DNA from: Roseovarius sp.
Lineage (GTDB): Bacteria; Pseudomonadota; Alphaproteobacteria; Rhodobacterales; Rhodobacteraceae
DNA: 64,000 bases
Reading direction: 5' to 3'
Assembly (NCBI RefSeq): GCF_027019125.1
Contig: NZ_JALUXE010000002.1
Location: 124,001-188,000, forward strand
The translations under genes and the position numbers were made by a program. The notes beneath the pieces are model-generated. The model made no database searches. It saw only the letters and a list, made by a program, of their open reading frames with translations, and was not told where the DNA came from. How positions within the stretch are numbered: position 1 is the stretch's first letter; every line of letters starts with the position of its first letter. Shown here in pieces: positions 17,517 to 27,231 of this stretch.

Positions 17517-18866
17517 TTACCAGCGGCGTTCAAACCGTTTGCGCAGCAGGATGGCGGCGATATTCATGATCACGAGGAACACGAGCAGCACGATGATGGC
17601 CCCCGACGCGCGTTCCACGAATGCCGGGTCGCCGCGCTGTGTCCAGTTATAGACCTGCACGGGGAGGGCCGCGGCGGGGTCAAAGAAGCCCTCGGGCGGG
17701 CCTGCGGGATATTCCCGCACAAAGGCCACCATGCCGATCAGGAGCAGCGGGGCGGTTTCGCCAAGCGCCTGCGCCAGACCGATGATTGCCCCCGTCAGGA
17801 TGCCCGGCATGGCGAGCGGCAGGACGTGGTGAAAGATCGCCTGCATCTTGGAGGCGCCCACGCCAAGCGCTGCATCGCGGATCGAGGGCGGCACGGATTT
17901 GAGCGCCGCGCGCGTGGCGATGATGATGGTCGGCAGGGTCATCAGCGTGAGCACGAGACCGCCCACGACCGGGGCCGATTGCGGCAGGCCCACCATGTTG
18001 ATGAAAATCGCAAGGCCGAGGATACCGAACACGATGGACGGCACCGCCGCGAGGTTGGAGATGTTGACCTCGATCAGGTCGGTCCAGCGGTTCTTGGGGG
18101 CGAATTCCTCGAGATAGATCGAGGCCGCCACGCCCAGGGGCAACGAGAGAACCAGCACGATCAGCATCATATAGGCCGAGCCGATGATGGCCACGCCCAG
18201 ACCGGCCGCCTCTGGGCGGGTATCAGAGGCGTCGGGCGCGGTGAAGAAGGCCCAGTTGAACTTGGTCGTGAGGATGCCCGCCTCTTTGAGTTGCTGGGCC
18301 AGTTGCAGTTGCTCGGGTGAGACATTGCGGTCCAGCTCCGCGCTTGCCATCGTCACGCGGCCCTTGAAAAAGCCGTCGATACGGCCAGCCGCCAAGAGAT
18401 CGAAAGACACGGTTTCCCCGATCCTATCGGGATTGGCGAGCACATAGTCGCGCAGCGATGCAGGCGCCTCTTTCGAGATCAACTCGCCGGCGGCTTTGGC
18501 GTTCAGGTCAGAGGACACGCCTGCCCGCTCCATCGCGGCGGTCATGGCGGCGTCGATCAGCGGCGCATAGCCAAAGGTCGTGACCTTGGCGATGTCATCG
18601 AGGTTGCGTTCGCCCTTCTTGTCGAGTTTGGCGGGGTCGAGATAGACCTCCAGTTCGACATAGGTCTGTTGAAAGGACGACAGGCCACTGGCAAGGATCG
18701 AGGTCAGCAGGCCCACGAGGGAAAGCACGCCGATCGTGACGGCGATGAGCCCCATCATGCGAAAGCGGGCTTCCTTGGCGTTGCGCCGCTTGGTGCGCTC
18801 GTCCTGTGTCAGCAAGGACCCTTTGCGCGGGGCCGGGACTGCGCCGGAGGAGGTGAGGTCGGTCAT
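17517..18866 (-). CDS. pstA: Phosphate ABC transporter permease PstA
   Basis: A 449-residue inner-membrane permease. After one N-terminal membrane segment it has a long periplasmic insertion (about residues 70-210), then the conserved PstA core with about five membrane helices. The core includes [20 protein letters not shown], the ATPase-contact loop ([20 protein letters not shown]) and [17 protein letters not shown]. The N-terminal extension makes it much longer than E. coli PstA (about 296), as is usual in alphaproteobacteria. The ATG overlaps the pstC stop by 4 bases. Confidence 0.95.
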   Translation of the reverse strand: MTDLTSSGAVPAPRKGSLLTQDERTKRRNAKEARFRMMGLIAVTIGVLSLVGLLTSILASGLSSFQQTYVELEVYLDPAKLDKKGERNLDDIAKVTTFGYAPLIDAAMTAAMERAGVSSDLNAKAAGELISKEAPASLRDYVLANPDRIGETVSFDLLAAGRIDGFFKGRVTMASAELDRNVSPEQLQLAQQLKEAGILTTKFNWAFFTAPDASDTRPEAAGLGVAIIGSAYMMLIVLVLSLPLGVAASIYLEEFAPKNRWTDLIEVNISNLAAVPSIVFGILGLAIFINMVGLPQSAPVVGGLVLTLMTLPTIIIATRAALKSVPPSIRDAALGVGASKMQAIFHHVLPLAMPGILTGAIIGLAQALGETAPLLLIGMVAFVREYPAGPPEGFFDPAAALPVQVYNWTQRGDPAFVERASGAIIVLLVFLVIMNIAAILLRKRFERRW

Positions 18867-20323
18867 TCGTACTGCTCCCGGTATTTGCGCACGATCACAA
18901 GGGCGATGACGTTCAGCCCCAGCGTGAAGACGAAAAGCGTGAGGCCGAGGGCGAAGGCAACCAGCGTTTCAGGGCTGGCGAATTCGGTGTCGCCGGTGAG
19001 CTGGCTCACGATCTTGACGGTGATGGTGGTCATCGCCTCGAACGGGTTGAGGCCGAGTTTGGCGGCGGCCCCTGCCCCCATGACCACGATCATGGTCTCG
19101 CCGATGGCGCGGGAGGCCGCCAAGAGGATGGCCCCCACGACACCCGGCAGAGCGGCAGGCAGGATCACCTGCTTGATGGTTTCGGATTTGGTGGCCCCGA
19201 GACCGTAAGAGCCATCGCGCATGGATTGCGGCACGGCGTTGATGATGTCGTCCGAGAGCGAGGACACGAACGGGATGAGCATGATCCCCATGACCAGCCC
19301 GGCGGTCAGCACCGACGAGGACGAGGTGCCAAGACCCAGCGGAGAGGCGATATAGTCGCGCAGGAACGGCCCCACGGTGATCAGGGCAAAGAGACCGTAA
19401 ACGATGGTGGGGATACCGGCCAGCACCTCGATTGCCGGCTTGGCAATGGCGCGAAGCGGTTTGCTGGCATATTCCGCGAGATAGATCGCGATCATCAGCC
19501 CCAGCGGCACCGCCACCAGCAACGCAAGGAAGCTGACATAGAGGGTGCCCCACAAGAGCGGCAGGATGCCCAGATCAGAGCCGCCGCGAAACTGCGGGTT
19601 CCAGACCGTCGAGAAGAAGAAGTCGGCGGCCGGATACATCTTGAAGAAATTGATGGTCTCGAACAGCAGCGAGGCGACGATGCCGAAGGTGGTCAGGATC
19701 GCCACCAGCGAGGCCCCGATCAGGAGAGACAGCACAAAGGTCTCGGAGGCGTTGCGCGCGCGTTGATCCGGATGCACCCGCACCCACGACCAGACCAGCA
19801 GCGCGCCCGCCAACCCCAGAACCGCGATCGTCATCAGGAAGCGGCCCGAGTTCTGCGACTTGCGCAGTTCCTTGGCGGCCTCGAACACCGGCACCGGCAC
19901 GTCCGAGCCAAGCGCCACGCCGACATTGCCCAGCCGGTTGCGCACATCGGTGAAATCCGCGCGCATGGCATCGAGATCGGATTCGGACATATGCCCGGCC
20001 ACCATCAGGGCATCCAGCCCATCGGCGATCCGGCGCACATCGGCCATGACGAGGCTCTTGGCGCCGCCCTCGGGGATCACGCTATCGGGGATCATGCCGC
20101 CGATGCGGCCTTCGATCATCAAGGGTTGCAGAAAGAGCCAGGCGAGCATCAGCAGAAGAGCCGGGACCGCCGTGAAGAGTGCCACCGCCTGACCATAGTA
20201 ATTCGGCAAGGAGTGCAATTTCTTGCCCGTGGCCCGCGAGGTTGCGAGTGCGCGTGCGCGCCCCAAGAAAAAGCCCAGCCCACACAGGCCGAGCACGATC
20301 AGGGTGATATAGCCGGTACTCAT
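18863..20323 (-). CDS. pstC: Phosphate ABC transporter permease PstC
   Basis: A 486-residue permease, partner of PstA. Two or three N-terminal hydrophobic segments and a periplasmic region precede the core, which includes FLALLVAVPLGLMIAIYLAEYAS, VLAGIPTIVYGLFA, the EAA-like loop (VPQSMRDGSYGLGATKSETI) and ASRAIGETMIVVMGAG. Longer than E. coli PstC (319) but normal for this order. Start at 20323 chosen for GGAG 7 bases upstream and the hydrophobic N terminus; a longer start at 20365 lacks these. Confidence 0.95.
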   Translation of the reverse strand: MSTGYITLIVLGLCGLGFFLGRARALATSRATGKKLHSLPNYYGQAVALFTAVPALLLMLAWLFLQPLMIEGRIGGMIPDSVIPEGGAKSLVMADVRRIADGLDALMVAGHMSESDLDAMRADFTDVRNRLGNVGVALGSDVPVPVFEAAKELRKSQNSGRFLMTIAVLGLAGALLVWSWVRVHPDQRARNASETFVLSLLIGASLVAILTTFGIVASLLFETINFFKMYPAADFFFSTVWNPQFRGGSDLGILPLLWGTLYVSFLALLVAVPLGLMIAIYLAEYASKPLRAIAKPAIEVLAGIPTIVYGLFALITVGPFLRDYIASPLGLGTSSSSVLTAGLVMGIMLIPFVSSLSDDIINAVPQSMRDGSYGLGATKSETIKQVILPAALPGVVGAILLAASRAIGETMIVVMGAGAAAKLGLNPFEAMTTITVKIVSQLTGDTEFASPETLVAFALGLTLFVFTLGLNVIALVIVRKYREQYE

Positions 20324-20383
20324 CTGCTCTCCGCCAAAAAGGGAGGGATGGCGCGGATGCGCCACCCCTCGGAGGTCTTGGTC

Positions 20384-21421
20384 TTAGTTCAGCACGCCCA
20401 TGGGAACGCGGTTGGCAACCATTTCCTGAGTCTTGGCAAGCTCGGGATCGGACACGAGGCCATAGGCCGCGAGCGGGCCATCGGGGCCTGCGATCTCGTC
20501 GGACACGAAGAACTCGATATATTCCTGCATGCCGGGGATCACATCGAGATGCGCGTTCTTGACGTAGAAGAACAGCGGACGCGACACCGGGTATTCCCCC
20601 GAGGCGATCGACTCGACCGACGGCTCGACGCCGCCCATGGTGGCAACCTGAAGCTTGTCGGTGTTGTTCTGGTAGAAGGACAGACCGAACACGCCGATGC
20701 CGTTCTTGTTGGCGTCAACGCGGGCCAGCGTTTCGGTGTAGTCGCCGTCGATGTCGATGGACACGCCATCGGTGCGCAGCGCCATGCAGGCCTTTTCAGC
20801 AGCTTTCTTGTCGCCGCCATTGGCTGCCATGTGCAGTTCGAACGTGCCGTTCTCTTCGCAACCGGCGATGATCACCTTTTCGTCGAACACTTCGCGGGTG
20901 CCGTGCTTGGTGCCGGGCACGAAGGCCAGGATTTCTTCGCCGGGCAGGTCGGCGCGCACGTCGGACCACACTTTGTTGGTGTTGTCGGCCAGAGCGCCGT
21001 CCTTGGCAACCTGCGCCGCCAGAGCCGCGTGCCAGTCAGCCGGGCTAAAGGCATAGGCCGGACCGTTGATGTCGGAGGCAAAGACGATGCCGTCATACCC
21101 GATGCGGACTTCCATGATCTCGGTCACGCCGTTCGACGCGCAGAGGTCGATGTCGGACTGCTTGATGCGCGAGGAAGAGTTGGCGATGTCGATGGTGTTT
21201 TCACCGACGCCTTCGCAGAGTTTCTTGCGGCCAGCGCCCGACCCGCCGGATTCCACGACCGGGGTGGGGAAATCGAAGTTTTCGCCAAAGGCTTCGGCGA
21301 CGATGGCGGCATAGGGCAGCACGGTCGAGGAGCCAGCAATCTGGATGTTGTCACGGGCCGCGGCGGTGCCGGCGGCGAGGGCCGTCAGGGCCAGTGCGGA
21401 AACGGTGGATTTGAACAGCAT
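20384..21421 (-). CDS. pstS: Phosphate-binding protein PstS
   Basis: A 345-residue periplasmic binding protein for phosphate. Residues 1-22 are a signal peptide (MLFKSTVSALALTALAAGTAAA). The mature chain begins RDNIQIAGSSTVLPYA, where the GSSTVLP loop binds phosphate, followed by ESGGSGAGRK and IDIANSSSRIKQSD. First gene of the pstSCAB-phoU-phoB operon, with a Pho box upstream at 21502-21534. Confidence 0.96.
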   Translation of the reverse strand: MLFKSTVSALALTALAAGTAAARDNIQIAGSSTVLPYAAIVAEAFGENFDFPTPVVESGGSGAGRKKLCEGVGENTIDIANSSSRIKQSDIDLCASNGVTEIMEVRIGYDGIVFASDINGPAYAFSPADWHAALAAQVAKDGALADNTNKVWSDVRADLPGEEILAFVPGTKHGTREVFDEKVIIAGCEENGTFELHMAANGGDKKAAEKACMALRTDGVSIDIDGDYTETLARVDANKNGIGVFGLSFYQNNTDKLQVATMGGVEPSVESIASGEYPVSRPLFFYVKNAHLDVIPGMQEYIEFFVSDEIAGPDGPLAAYGLVSDPELAKTQEMVANRVPMGVLN

Positions 21422-21501
21422 GAGTTGCTCCTGAGTTCGGGTTCACGGGACGCCCATCCGGGGGCGACCTCGGGGTCAGCACTAGGTGAGAACCACAACG
21501 C

Positions 21502-21534
21502 TTTTGTTACACTTATGTAACGGTTTTATGACAG
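21502..21534 (-). promoter_or_regulatory. Pho box with three tandem half-sites upstream of pstS
   Basis: Read on the minus strand, three consecutive 11-base units: CTGTCATAAAA (21534-21524), CCGTTACATAA (21523-21513) and GTGTAACAAAA (21512-21502). The first fits the PhoB consensus CTGTCATAAAT, and 11-base periodicity is what PhoB dimers need. The site ends 80 bases before the pstS ATG. Confidence 0.8.
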
Positions 21535-21585
21535 TGCGATAAGTTTGCCGGTTCAGCCAGTTTTTTCGCGGCCCCAGCAGCGTTT

Positions 21586-22632
21586 TCAGGGCTCTTGGCG
21601 GTCCCACTGCGGCAGAATCACCGAGAATTCGCTGCCCTCTCCGGGCGTGGAAGAGATTCGCAGGCGTCCGCGGTGGCGGTTGACGATATGTTTGACAATG
21701 GCGAGGCCAAGGCCCGTGCCCCCCATTTCGCGTGAGCGATGCGTATCGACGCGGTAGAACCGCTCTGTCAGCCGGGGAATATGCAGCGGGTCAATCCCGG
21801 GGCCCTGATCGCGGACACGCGCCACAATGGCCGGGGCGCGCAGGGTGGCGTCGCGCGGGGTGCGTTCCAGCGTGATCGTGATGCGGTTGTCCTTGCCGCC
21901 ATATTTGATCGCGTTTTCAACGAGGTTGGTAAAGACCTGCTGCAACTGGTCATCATTGCCGCGCACCACCATGCCTTCGGGTGCCTCAAAGCTGATGTCG
22001 CAGGCGCGGTCCCGCGCCAAGGGGCGCAGCGCATGCAGGACCGAGCCGATGACCTGGCCCAGATTGACCTCATCGCGCGGGCGCACGCGCTCTTCGCTCT
22101 CGACGCGGCTGAGCGACAGAAGATCGCGCACGAGGCGCTCCATCCGCGCCGCTTCGGATTGCATGATCCCCAGAAAACGGTCGATGGCGACCTGATCGTG
22201 GCGCGCTGGCCCCTGCAGCGTCTCGATAAAGCCCATGAGCGCGGTCAGCGGCGTGCGCAGCTCGTGGCTGACATTGGCCACGAAATCGCGGCGCATCTGG
22301 GCGGCATGTTCGCGTTCGGTCAGATCCTCGAAACACACGAGCGTGCCGCGCGCATCGCTGGTTTCCACATAGCCCACATGCACCTGAAAGCTGCTGTCGC
22401 GCCCGGCCTCCGAGGTCTGATAGGTGATCTTGCGCGGCAGACGGTCGCGCAGGGTGGCCTCGATCGCCTCGAGCACATCGGGCTGGCGCAGCGCGGTCAA
22501 GAGATGCCGCCCCTCAAGCCCCTGCCCCAAATGATCGCGCGCGCCCTGATTGGCAGCGATGATGCGATCGTCCGGGCCGACCAGAATGGCGGCCATCGGA
22601 ATACCTGCCAGAACCGTGGCCAGACCCTGCAT
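21586..22632 (-). CDS. phoR: Phosphate regulon sensor kinase PhoR (no membrane segment)
   Basis: A 348-residue histidine kinase. Order: PAS domain (about 8-105, GIPMAAILVGPDDRIIAANQGA), HisKA with the phosphorylated histidine in FVANVSHELRTPLTAL (about residue 123), then the ATPase domain with N box (QQVFTNLVENAIKYG), G1 (VRDQGPGI) and G2 (MGGTGLGLAIVKHI). It phosphorylates PhoB. Unlike E. coli PhoR there is no N-terminal membrane anchor, and only 6 bases separate its ATG from the upstream stop, so none is hidden. Confidence 0.93.
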   Translation of the reverse strand: MQGLATVLAGIPMAAILVGPDDRIIAANQGARDHLGQGLEGRHLLTALRQPDVLEAIEATLRDRLPRKITYQTSEAGRDSSFQVHVGYVETSDARGTLVCFEDLTEREHAAQMRRDFVANVSHELRTPLTALMGFIETLQGPARHDQVAIDRFLGIMQSEAARMERLVRDLLSLSRVESEERVRPRDEVNLGQVIGSVLHALRPLARDRACDISFEAPEGMVVRGNDDQLQQVFTNLVENAIKYGGKDNRITITLERTPRDATLRAPAIVARVRDQGPGIDPLHIPRLTERFYRVDTHRSREMGGTGLGLAIVKHIVNRHRGRLRISSTPGEGSEFSVILPQWDRQEP

Positions 22633-22638
22633 CGCCGA

Positions 22639-23160
22639 TCAGAGCGCCAGAAGCCCGGTGCGATACCGGCGCATGTTCTGTTGGTAATGCAGCGCCGTGG
22701 CGCGCAGCGTGGCAATCGCCGCCTCATCGAGGTTGCGCACCACCCGGCCCGGCGCGCCCATCACGAGGCTGCCTTCGGGGATTTCCTTGCCCTCGGTGAT
22801 CAGCGCGCCCGCGCCAATCAGGCTGTTGCGCCCGATGCGCGCGCCGTTGAGCACCGTGGCCCCCATGCCGATCAGAACATTCTCTTCGAGGATGCAGCCA
22901 TGCAGCATCGCCTTGTGACCGATGGTGCAACCCGGACCGATGACGAGCGGATAGCCCATGTCGGTGTGCATGACGCAATTCTCCTGCACATTGCTGCCCG
23001 CGCCCACGCGGATTTCCTCGTTGTCGCCGCGCAGGGTGCAGCCAAACCAGACCGAGGCCAGATCCTCGATCACCACCTTGCCGATCAGATTGGCATCGGG
23101 CGCAATCCAGGTGTTTTCGGCAATCTGCGGCGCGTGGCCGTCAAGGCTGTAGAGTGTCAT
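22639..23160 (-). CDS. Gamma-carbonic anhydrase-like hexapeptide protein
   Basis: A 173-residue left-handed beta-helix protein of the gamma-carbonic anhydrase/YrdA-PaaY family. Hexapeptide repeats run from about residue 12 to 140 ([27 protein letters not shown]). Candidate zinc histidines are in NCVMHTDMG and [10 protein letters not shown], and an R-G-D segment is present ([13 protein letters not shown]). Activity as a carbonic anhydrase is not certain, since many relatives are inactive. It overlaps gmk by 4 bases and is 6 bases from phoR, so gmk, this gene and phoR may be co-transcribed. Confidence 0.85.
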   Translation of the reverse strand: MTLYSLDGHAPQIAENTWIAPDANLIGKVVIEDLASVWFGCTLRGDNEEIRVGAGSNVQENCVMHTDMGYPLVIGPGCTIGHKAMLHGCILEENVLIGMGATVLNGARIGRNSLIGAGALITEGKEIPEGSLVMGAPGRVVRNLDEAAIATLRATALHYQQNMRRYRTGLLAL

Positions 23161-23798
23161 TGCATCTCCTCGAATTCGGTCTGCAGCGCACGCACATGCG
23201 CGGTCAGGCCCGGTTGCTGGCTGCGGCGCAGGCGCGTGGCCTCGATGATGGTCTTGAGCCGCGCTTCGGTGGCGTCCAGATCCTCGTTGATCAGCACGAA
23301 ATCATAACCATCCCAATGGCTGATCTCGTCCCAGCTTTTCTCCATCCGCTTGGCGATGACCTCGGGCGTGTCCTGCCCGCGTGTTTCCAGCCTGCGGTGC
23401 AGTTCGCGGATCGAGGGCGGCAGAAGAAAGATCGAGAGCGTATGTGCGCCCAAGGCCGAGTTGCGGATCTGCTGCGCGCCCTGCCAGTCGATGTCAAAGA
23501 GCACGTCGCGACCGGCGTCGATGGCCGCCTGAACGGGGCCGCGCGGGCTGCCGTAGAAATTGCCGAACACATGCGCATGCTCCAGCATCTCGCCCGCTGT
23601 CACATCCTGTTTGAACTGCGCCTGGGTCATGAAATGATAATCCTGCCCGTCCACTTCACCGGGTCGCGGCGCGCGGGTCGTGGCCGAGACGGAAAAGGCA
23701 ATGGTTTCGTCCCAGTCGCGCAGGCGCCTGGACAGGGTGGATTTGCCAGCGCCCGAAGGTGAGGAGAGAATGATCAGGAGGCCTCTTCGGTTGCTCAT
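23157..23798 (-). CDS. gmk: Guanylate kinase
   Basis: A 213-residue guanylate kinase (GMP + ATP to GDP + ADP). The P-loop is [10 protein letters not shown] (12-21), the GMP-binding part has [21 protein letters not shown], and [12 protein letters not shown] and [14 protein letters not shown] follow. Length matches the family. It lies 60 bases after yicC, the common bacterial order yicC-gmk. Confidence 0.96.
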   Translation of the reverse strand: MSNRRGLLIILSSPSGAGKSTLSRRLRDWDETIAFSVSATTRAPRPGEVDGQDYHFMTQAQFKQDVTAGEMLEHAHVFGNFYGSPRGPVQAAIDAGRDVLFDIDWQGAQQIRNSALGAHTLSIFLLPPSIRELHRRLETRGQDTPEVIAKRMEKSWDEISHWDGYDFVLINEDLDATEARLKTIIEATRLRRSQQPGLTAHVRALQTEFEEMQ

Positions 23799-23811
23799 GC
23801 TGTTCCCTGCC

Positions 23812-23834
23812 CTTCTTCTTGGTGAAAATACTCA
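23812..23834. repeat. Tail copy of the Rhodobacteraceae intergenic element
   Basis: On the minus strand GAGTATTTTCACCAAGAAGAAG resembles the tail of the element at 5741-5787 (GAGGTATTTCAGGCCAGATGAAG). It lies in the 60-base yicC-gmk gap and lacks the GC hairpin. Confidence 0.35.
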
Positions 23835-23858
23835 AATTCAGGTCGTGCGGCCTGTGCC

Positions 23859-24749
23859 TCATTCGACATTTTGCACCTGTTCGCGCATCTGGTCGATCAC
23901 GGTCTTGAGGCTGAGCCCGATTTCGGTCAGGCCCGCATGTTGTGCCTTGGAGCAAAGCGTATTGGCCTCGCGGTTGAATTCCTGGCTCAGAAAGTCGATC
24001 TTGCGCCCCAGCGGCGCGCCGCCTTCGAGCAACGCGCGCGTCGCCGCCACATGCGCGCGCAGGCGGTCCAGTTCTTCGGTGACGTCGAGTTTGACCGCCA
24101 GCAGCGCCAGTTCCTGAGCCAGCCGCGCGGGATCGAGATCGGTGGCGGTATCGCGCAGGCGCGCAAGCGCCGTCTGGTGGGTGCGGGCAATGTCGGCGCT
24201 GCGCTGCACGAGCAGGTCCTGAGCGGCTTGGGTCAGGCGGGCGATTTCGTCCAATTGGGCGTGCAACACCTTGGCCAGCGCCGCGCCTTCGGTGGCGCGC
24301 ATGGCCAGGAAATCCTGCAGGACCGGTTCGAAATCCGCGAGCAGCGCCGCGCAGAGCGCGCTGGTGTCGCTGTCGCCGGTGCCTGCCTCGATCACGCCGC
24401 GCAGGGACAGGATGTCGGCGGCGGTGGCCGGGGCGAGCGAGAGGCCGCAGGCCATGGCGCGATCCTCGACCAGCGTCATGGCGCGCAGCACATCGTCCAG
24501 CCGGTCGGGGTTGACCGCCAATTGGCCGCTGGCATCGTCGCTGGTCAGGCGCAGGGTAAGCGAGACATTGCCGCGTGTGATCCCCTGCCCCAGCCGCGCG
24601 CGCAAGGCCGGCTCCAGCCCTTCGATCCAGTCGGGCACGCGCAGGCGCAGGTCGAGCCCCTTGCCATTCACACCGCGCAACTCCCAGGTCCAGGAATGGC
24701 CCGGAATGGCCCCTTTGGCGGTGGCGAAAGCGGTCATCGACTGGATCAT
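23859..24749 (-). CDS. YicC/YloC family endoribonuclease
   Basis: A 296-residue member of the YicC family (N-terminal YicC-like and C-terminal DUF1732 domains), shown in E. coli to act as an RNase affecting small RNA turnover. N-terminal MIQSMTAFATAKG, WELRGVNGKGLDLRLRVP and the C-terminal LGRKIDFLSQEFNREANTLCSKA are signature stretches, the last containing the conserved acidic residues. Complete. Upstream of gmk on the same strand. Confidence 0.92.
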   Translation of the reverse strand: MIQSMTAFATAKGAIPGHSWTWELRGVNGKGLDLRLRVPDWIEGLEPALRARLGQGITRGNVSLTLRLTSDDASGQLAVNPDRLDDVLRAMTLVEDRAMACGLSLAPATAADILSLRGVIEAGTGDSDTSALCAALLADFEPVLQDFLAMRATEGAALAKVLHAQLDEIARLTQAAQDLLVQRSADIARTHQTALARLRDTATDLDPARLAQELALLAVKLDVTEELDRLRAHVAATRALLEGGAPLGRKIDFLSQEFNREANTLCSKAQHAGLTEIGLSLKTVIDQMREQVQNVE

Positions 24750-24988
24750 CGGCTAGGGTCCTCGGCGCAGGCGGTCTGCCCCGTCCTAGTGCGTGACCCG
24801 GCGGCTGACAAGTCCCGGTGGCGCGGCCTGACGGTCCCGAAGGTTAACCAATCGCCGCGATTTTTAGACAAATTCCCGGAAACCTGTGGCAGTCTTGATC
24901 CAACGTGCGGTGCCGCAGGGGTGGCGCAAGGTTCACCAGGCAGGCTGATGCCGCGACGCCTGGGATACGGGCTGCAAAGGAGCAAGCC

Positions 24989-25639
24989 ATGCAGAATGAC
25001 ACAACAGGCCCACATGCATCGGACAAAGTGGCCCCCCAAGACCGGCAACAGGCCGCGGATCTGCAGGCGCTTCATGGCTATTGGGCCGGTCTTTGCGAGG
25101 GATCAGAGGTGCCGCGCCGCGCTGACATAGACCCGCGCCGGATTGGCGGGCTTTTGTCCAATGCGTTCATCGCCGAGCGGATCGCGCCGGGGGTTACGCG
25201 CCTGCGGGTGGCGGGGCTTCATCTCAATGCGCTGATGGGCATGGAGGTGCGCGGCATGCCGCTGTCGAGTTTCATCGCGCCGAGCGCCCGCGAGGCCTTT
25301 GCGCTGGCCTTGGTCGATCTTTTCGAGCGACCGGCCCGGGTGGAGATCGACCTTCACGCCAGAGCGGGATTGGGGCGGCCTGAAATGACCGGGCGTCTCA
25401 TGCTCTGGCCGCTGCGCAGCGATCTGGGCGATGTGTCGCGAGCCCTTGGCTGTCTGGTGACACAGGGCGAGATCGGGCGTGCCTCGCGGCGCTTCGAGAT
25501 GGCGGCGGTTCGGGTTCTGCCGTTGGAGGCCCGGATCACGGGGGTGCGGCGCCTTGATCTTTTGCCCGGTGGGCGGCGTGACGACTGGCGTGGGCGTGGT
25601 GCACCGCGCGGGCGCGGCTATCTGCGCGTAGTGAAGTAA
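24989..25639 (+). CDS. PAS domain-containing protein (PAS_5 type)
   Basis: A 216-residue soluble protein. Its central part (about 25-145) has the pattern LHGYWAGLCEGSEVPRRADIDPRRIGGLLSNAF typical of the single-PAS proteins common in Rhodobacterales. The C terminus is a basic, glycine/arginine-rich tail (GGRRDDWRGRGAPRGRG). No kinase, cyclase or DNA-binding domain is attached, so it probably works through a partner. GGAG lies 8 bases before the ATG. Divergent from yicC, followed by a long perfect hairpin. Confidence 0.8.
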   Translation: MQNDTTGPHASDKVAPQDRQQAADLQALHGYWAGLCEGSEVPRRADIDPRRIGGLLSNAFIAERIAPGVTRLRVAGLHLNALMGMEVRGMPLSSFIAPSAREAFALALVDLFERPARVEIDLHARAGLGRPEMTGRLMLWPLRSDLGDVSRALGCLVTQGEIGRASRRFEMAAVRVLPLEARITGVRRLDLLPGGRRDDWRGRGAPRGRGYLRVVK

Positions 25640-25651
25640 GGCGCAAGGATC

Positions 25652-25682
25652 GACCGCAACAGGCACGTGACCTGTTGCGGTC
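25652..25682. terminator. Perfect 12-bp hairpin between convergent genes
   Basis: GACCGCAACAGG (25652-25663) and CCTGTTGCGGTC (25671-25682) around a 7-base loop, in the 53-base gap between the convergent PAS and DAHP synthase genes. There is no long T run, so it is a weak or bidirectional terminator candidate. Confidence 0.5.
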
Positions 25683-25692
25683 AAGAGGTGGT

Positions 25693-27063
25693 TCAGCCGG
25701 CTTCGGCCTGACGGCGGTCGTGGCGCAGGGATTTCAGCTCTTCGGCCACGAGGAAGGCCAGTTCAAGCGACTGGCTGGCATTGAGGCGCGGGTCGCAGGC
25801 GGTGTGGTAGCGCGCCGAGAGGTTTTCCTCGGACAGCGCCCGCATGCCGCCGGTGCATTCGGTCACATCCTGCCCTGTCATCTCGAAGTGCACGCCGCCG
25901 GGTATGGTGCCTTCGGCCTTGTGGATACCAAAGAACTCCTGCACCTCGCGCAGCACCGCATCGAACGGCCGCGTCTTGTAGCCGGTGGCGGACTTGATCG
26001 TGTTGCCATGCATCGGATCGCAGACCCAGAGAACATTCGCCCCCTCTTCCTGCACCGTGCGTATGAGGCGCGGCAGGTTTTCCCCCACCTTGCCCGCGCC
26101 AAAACGCGCGATGAGCGTGAGACGCCCGGCTTCGTTGCTGGGGTTCAGCGTGGCCAAGAGGCGTTTGAGATCGTCAGACGTCATCGAGGGGCCGCATTTC
26201 AGGCCGATGGGGTTCTGCACGCCGCGCAGGAATTCGACATGCGCGCCATCCGGCTGGCGGGTGCGGTCGCCGATCCAGAGCATGTGGCCCGAGCCCGCCA
26301 GCCATTTGCCGGAGGTGGAATCGAGCCGGCACAGCGCCTCTTCGTATTCCAGCAAGAGGCTCTCGTGCGAGGTGTAGAAATCCACGGTCTTGAGCGTATG
26401 GGCGTTGTCGCTGTCCACACCTGCCGCCTTCATGAAGTCGAGCGCATCCGAGATGTGGTTGGCCATCTCGCGGTAGCGCGCGGCCTTCTCGCTTTCGGTG
26501 AAGCCGAGGGTCCAGGCATGAACCTGATGCACATCCGCATAGCCCCCCGTCGAGAAGGCGCGCAGAAGGTTGAGGGTGGCGGCGGCCTGCGTATAGGCCT
26601 GCAACATCTTGTCCGGGTTCGGGATGCGCGCCTCGGGGGTGAAGGCCAGTTCGTTGATGATGTCGCCGCGGTAGCTGGGCAGTTCCACGCCATCGATCAC
26701 CTCGGTCGGGGCCGAGCGCGGCTTGGCGAATTGCCCGGCCATCCGGCCCACCTTGACCACCGGCACCTTGGCCCCATAGGTCAGCACCATCGCCATTTGC
26801 AGCATCACCTTGAAGGTGTCGCGAATGGCATCGGCGGAGAACTGATCGAAGGCCTCGGCGCAATCGCCGCCCTGAAGCAGAAATGCCTCGCCGCGCGCGG
26901 CGGCGCCAAGCGCGCGCTTGAGGCGGCGCGCCTCACCGGCGAAAACCAGCGGCGGATACTGCCTCAGACGCGCCTCGACATTGGCCAGAGCGGCGGCATC
27001 GATATAATCGGGCATCTGCACCCGCGGTTTCGCGCGCCAGCCCGTTTTCTGCCATTCCGTCAT
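25693..27063 (-). CDS. 3-deoxy-7-phosphoheptulonate synthase, class II
   Basis: A 456-residue DAHP synthase of the plant-like class II, the first step of the shikimate pathway (phosphoenolpyruvate + erythrose 4-phosphate). Signature regions: [68 protein letters not shown] and [18 protein letters not shown], which together carry the metal ligands (Cys, His, Glu, Asp). Complete and standard in length. A Pho-box-like sequence lies about 115-135 bases upstream on the same strand. Confidence 0.96.
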   Translation of the reverse strand: MTEWQKTGWRAKPRVQMPDYIDAAALANVEARLRQYPPLVFAGEARRLKRALGAAARGEAFLLQGGDCAEAFDQFSADAIRDTFKVMLQMAMVLTYGAKVPVVKVGRMAGQFAKPRSAPTEVIDGVELPSYRGDIINELAFTPEARIPNPDKMLQAYTQAAATLNLLRAFSTGGYADVHQVHAWTLGFTESEKAARYREMANHISDALDFMKAAGVDSDNAHTLKTVDFYTSHESLLLEYEEALCRLDSTSGKWLAGSGHMLWIGDRTRQPDGAHVEFLRGVQNPIGLKCGPSMTSDDLKRLLATLNPSNEAGRLTLIARFGAGKVGENLPRLIRTVQEEGANVLWVCDPMHGNTIKSATGYKTRPFDAVLREVQEFFGIHKAEGTIPGGVHFEMTGQDVTECTGGMRALSEENLSARYHTACDPRLNASQSLELAFLVAEELKSLRHDRRQAEAG

Positions 27064-27176
27064 CGTCCTTACTCCGCATTGAACGTAATCTGAGACCCGT
27101 GCTTAGCAAAGCGGCGGGCAAGAGGCCATATGAAACGCGCAAGAATACGTCGCAAATCGACCATGCCTCTCTTGTC

Positions 27177-27198
27177 AATCGCGACAGATTCGTGACAG
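27177..27198 (-). promoter_or_regulatory. Candidate Pho box between DAHP synthase and the GlxA-type regulator
   Basis: On the minus strand two 11-base units in register: CTGTCACGAAT (27198-27188) and CTGTCGCGATT (27187-27177). Both carry an exact CTGTC core. The orientation would serve the DAHP synthase gene, and a weak -10-like CATGGT lies about ten bases further on. It also sits 34 bases before the start of the divergent regulator. Confidence 0.5.
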
Positions 27199-27231
27199 AC
27201 CGATAAAGAGGCCATTGCGCCGGGGAATCGG

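Noticed and set aside
19226-21520. A 764-codon plus-strand frame opposite pstC and pstS
   Set aside because: Histidine/arginine-rich nonsense antisense to two certain genes.
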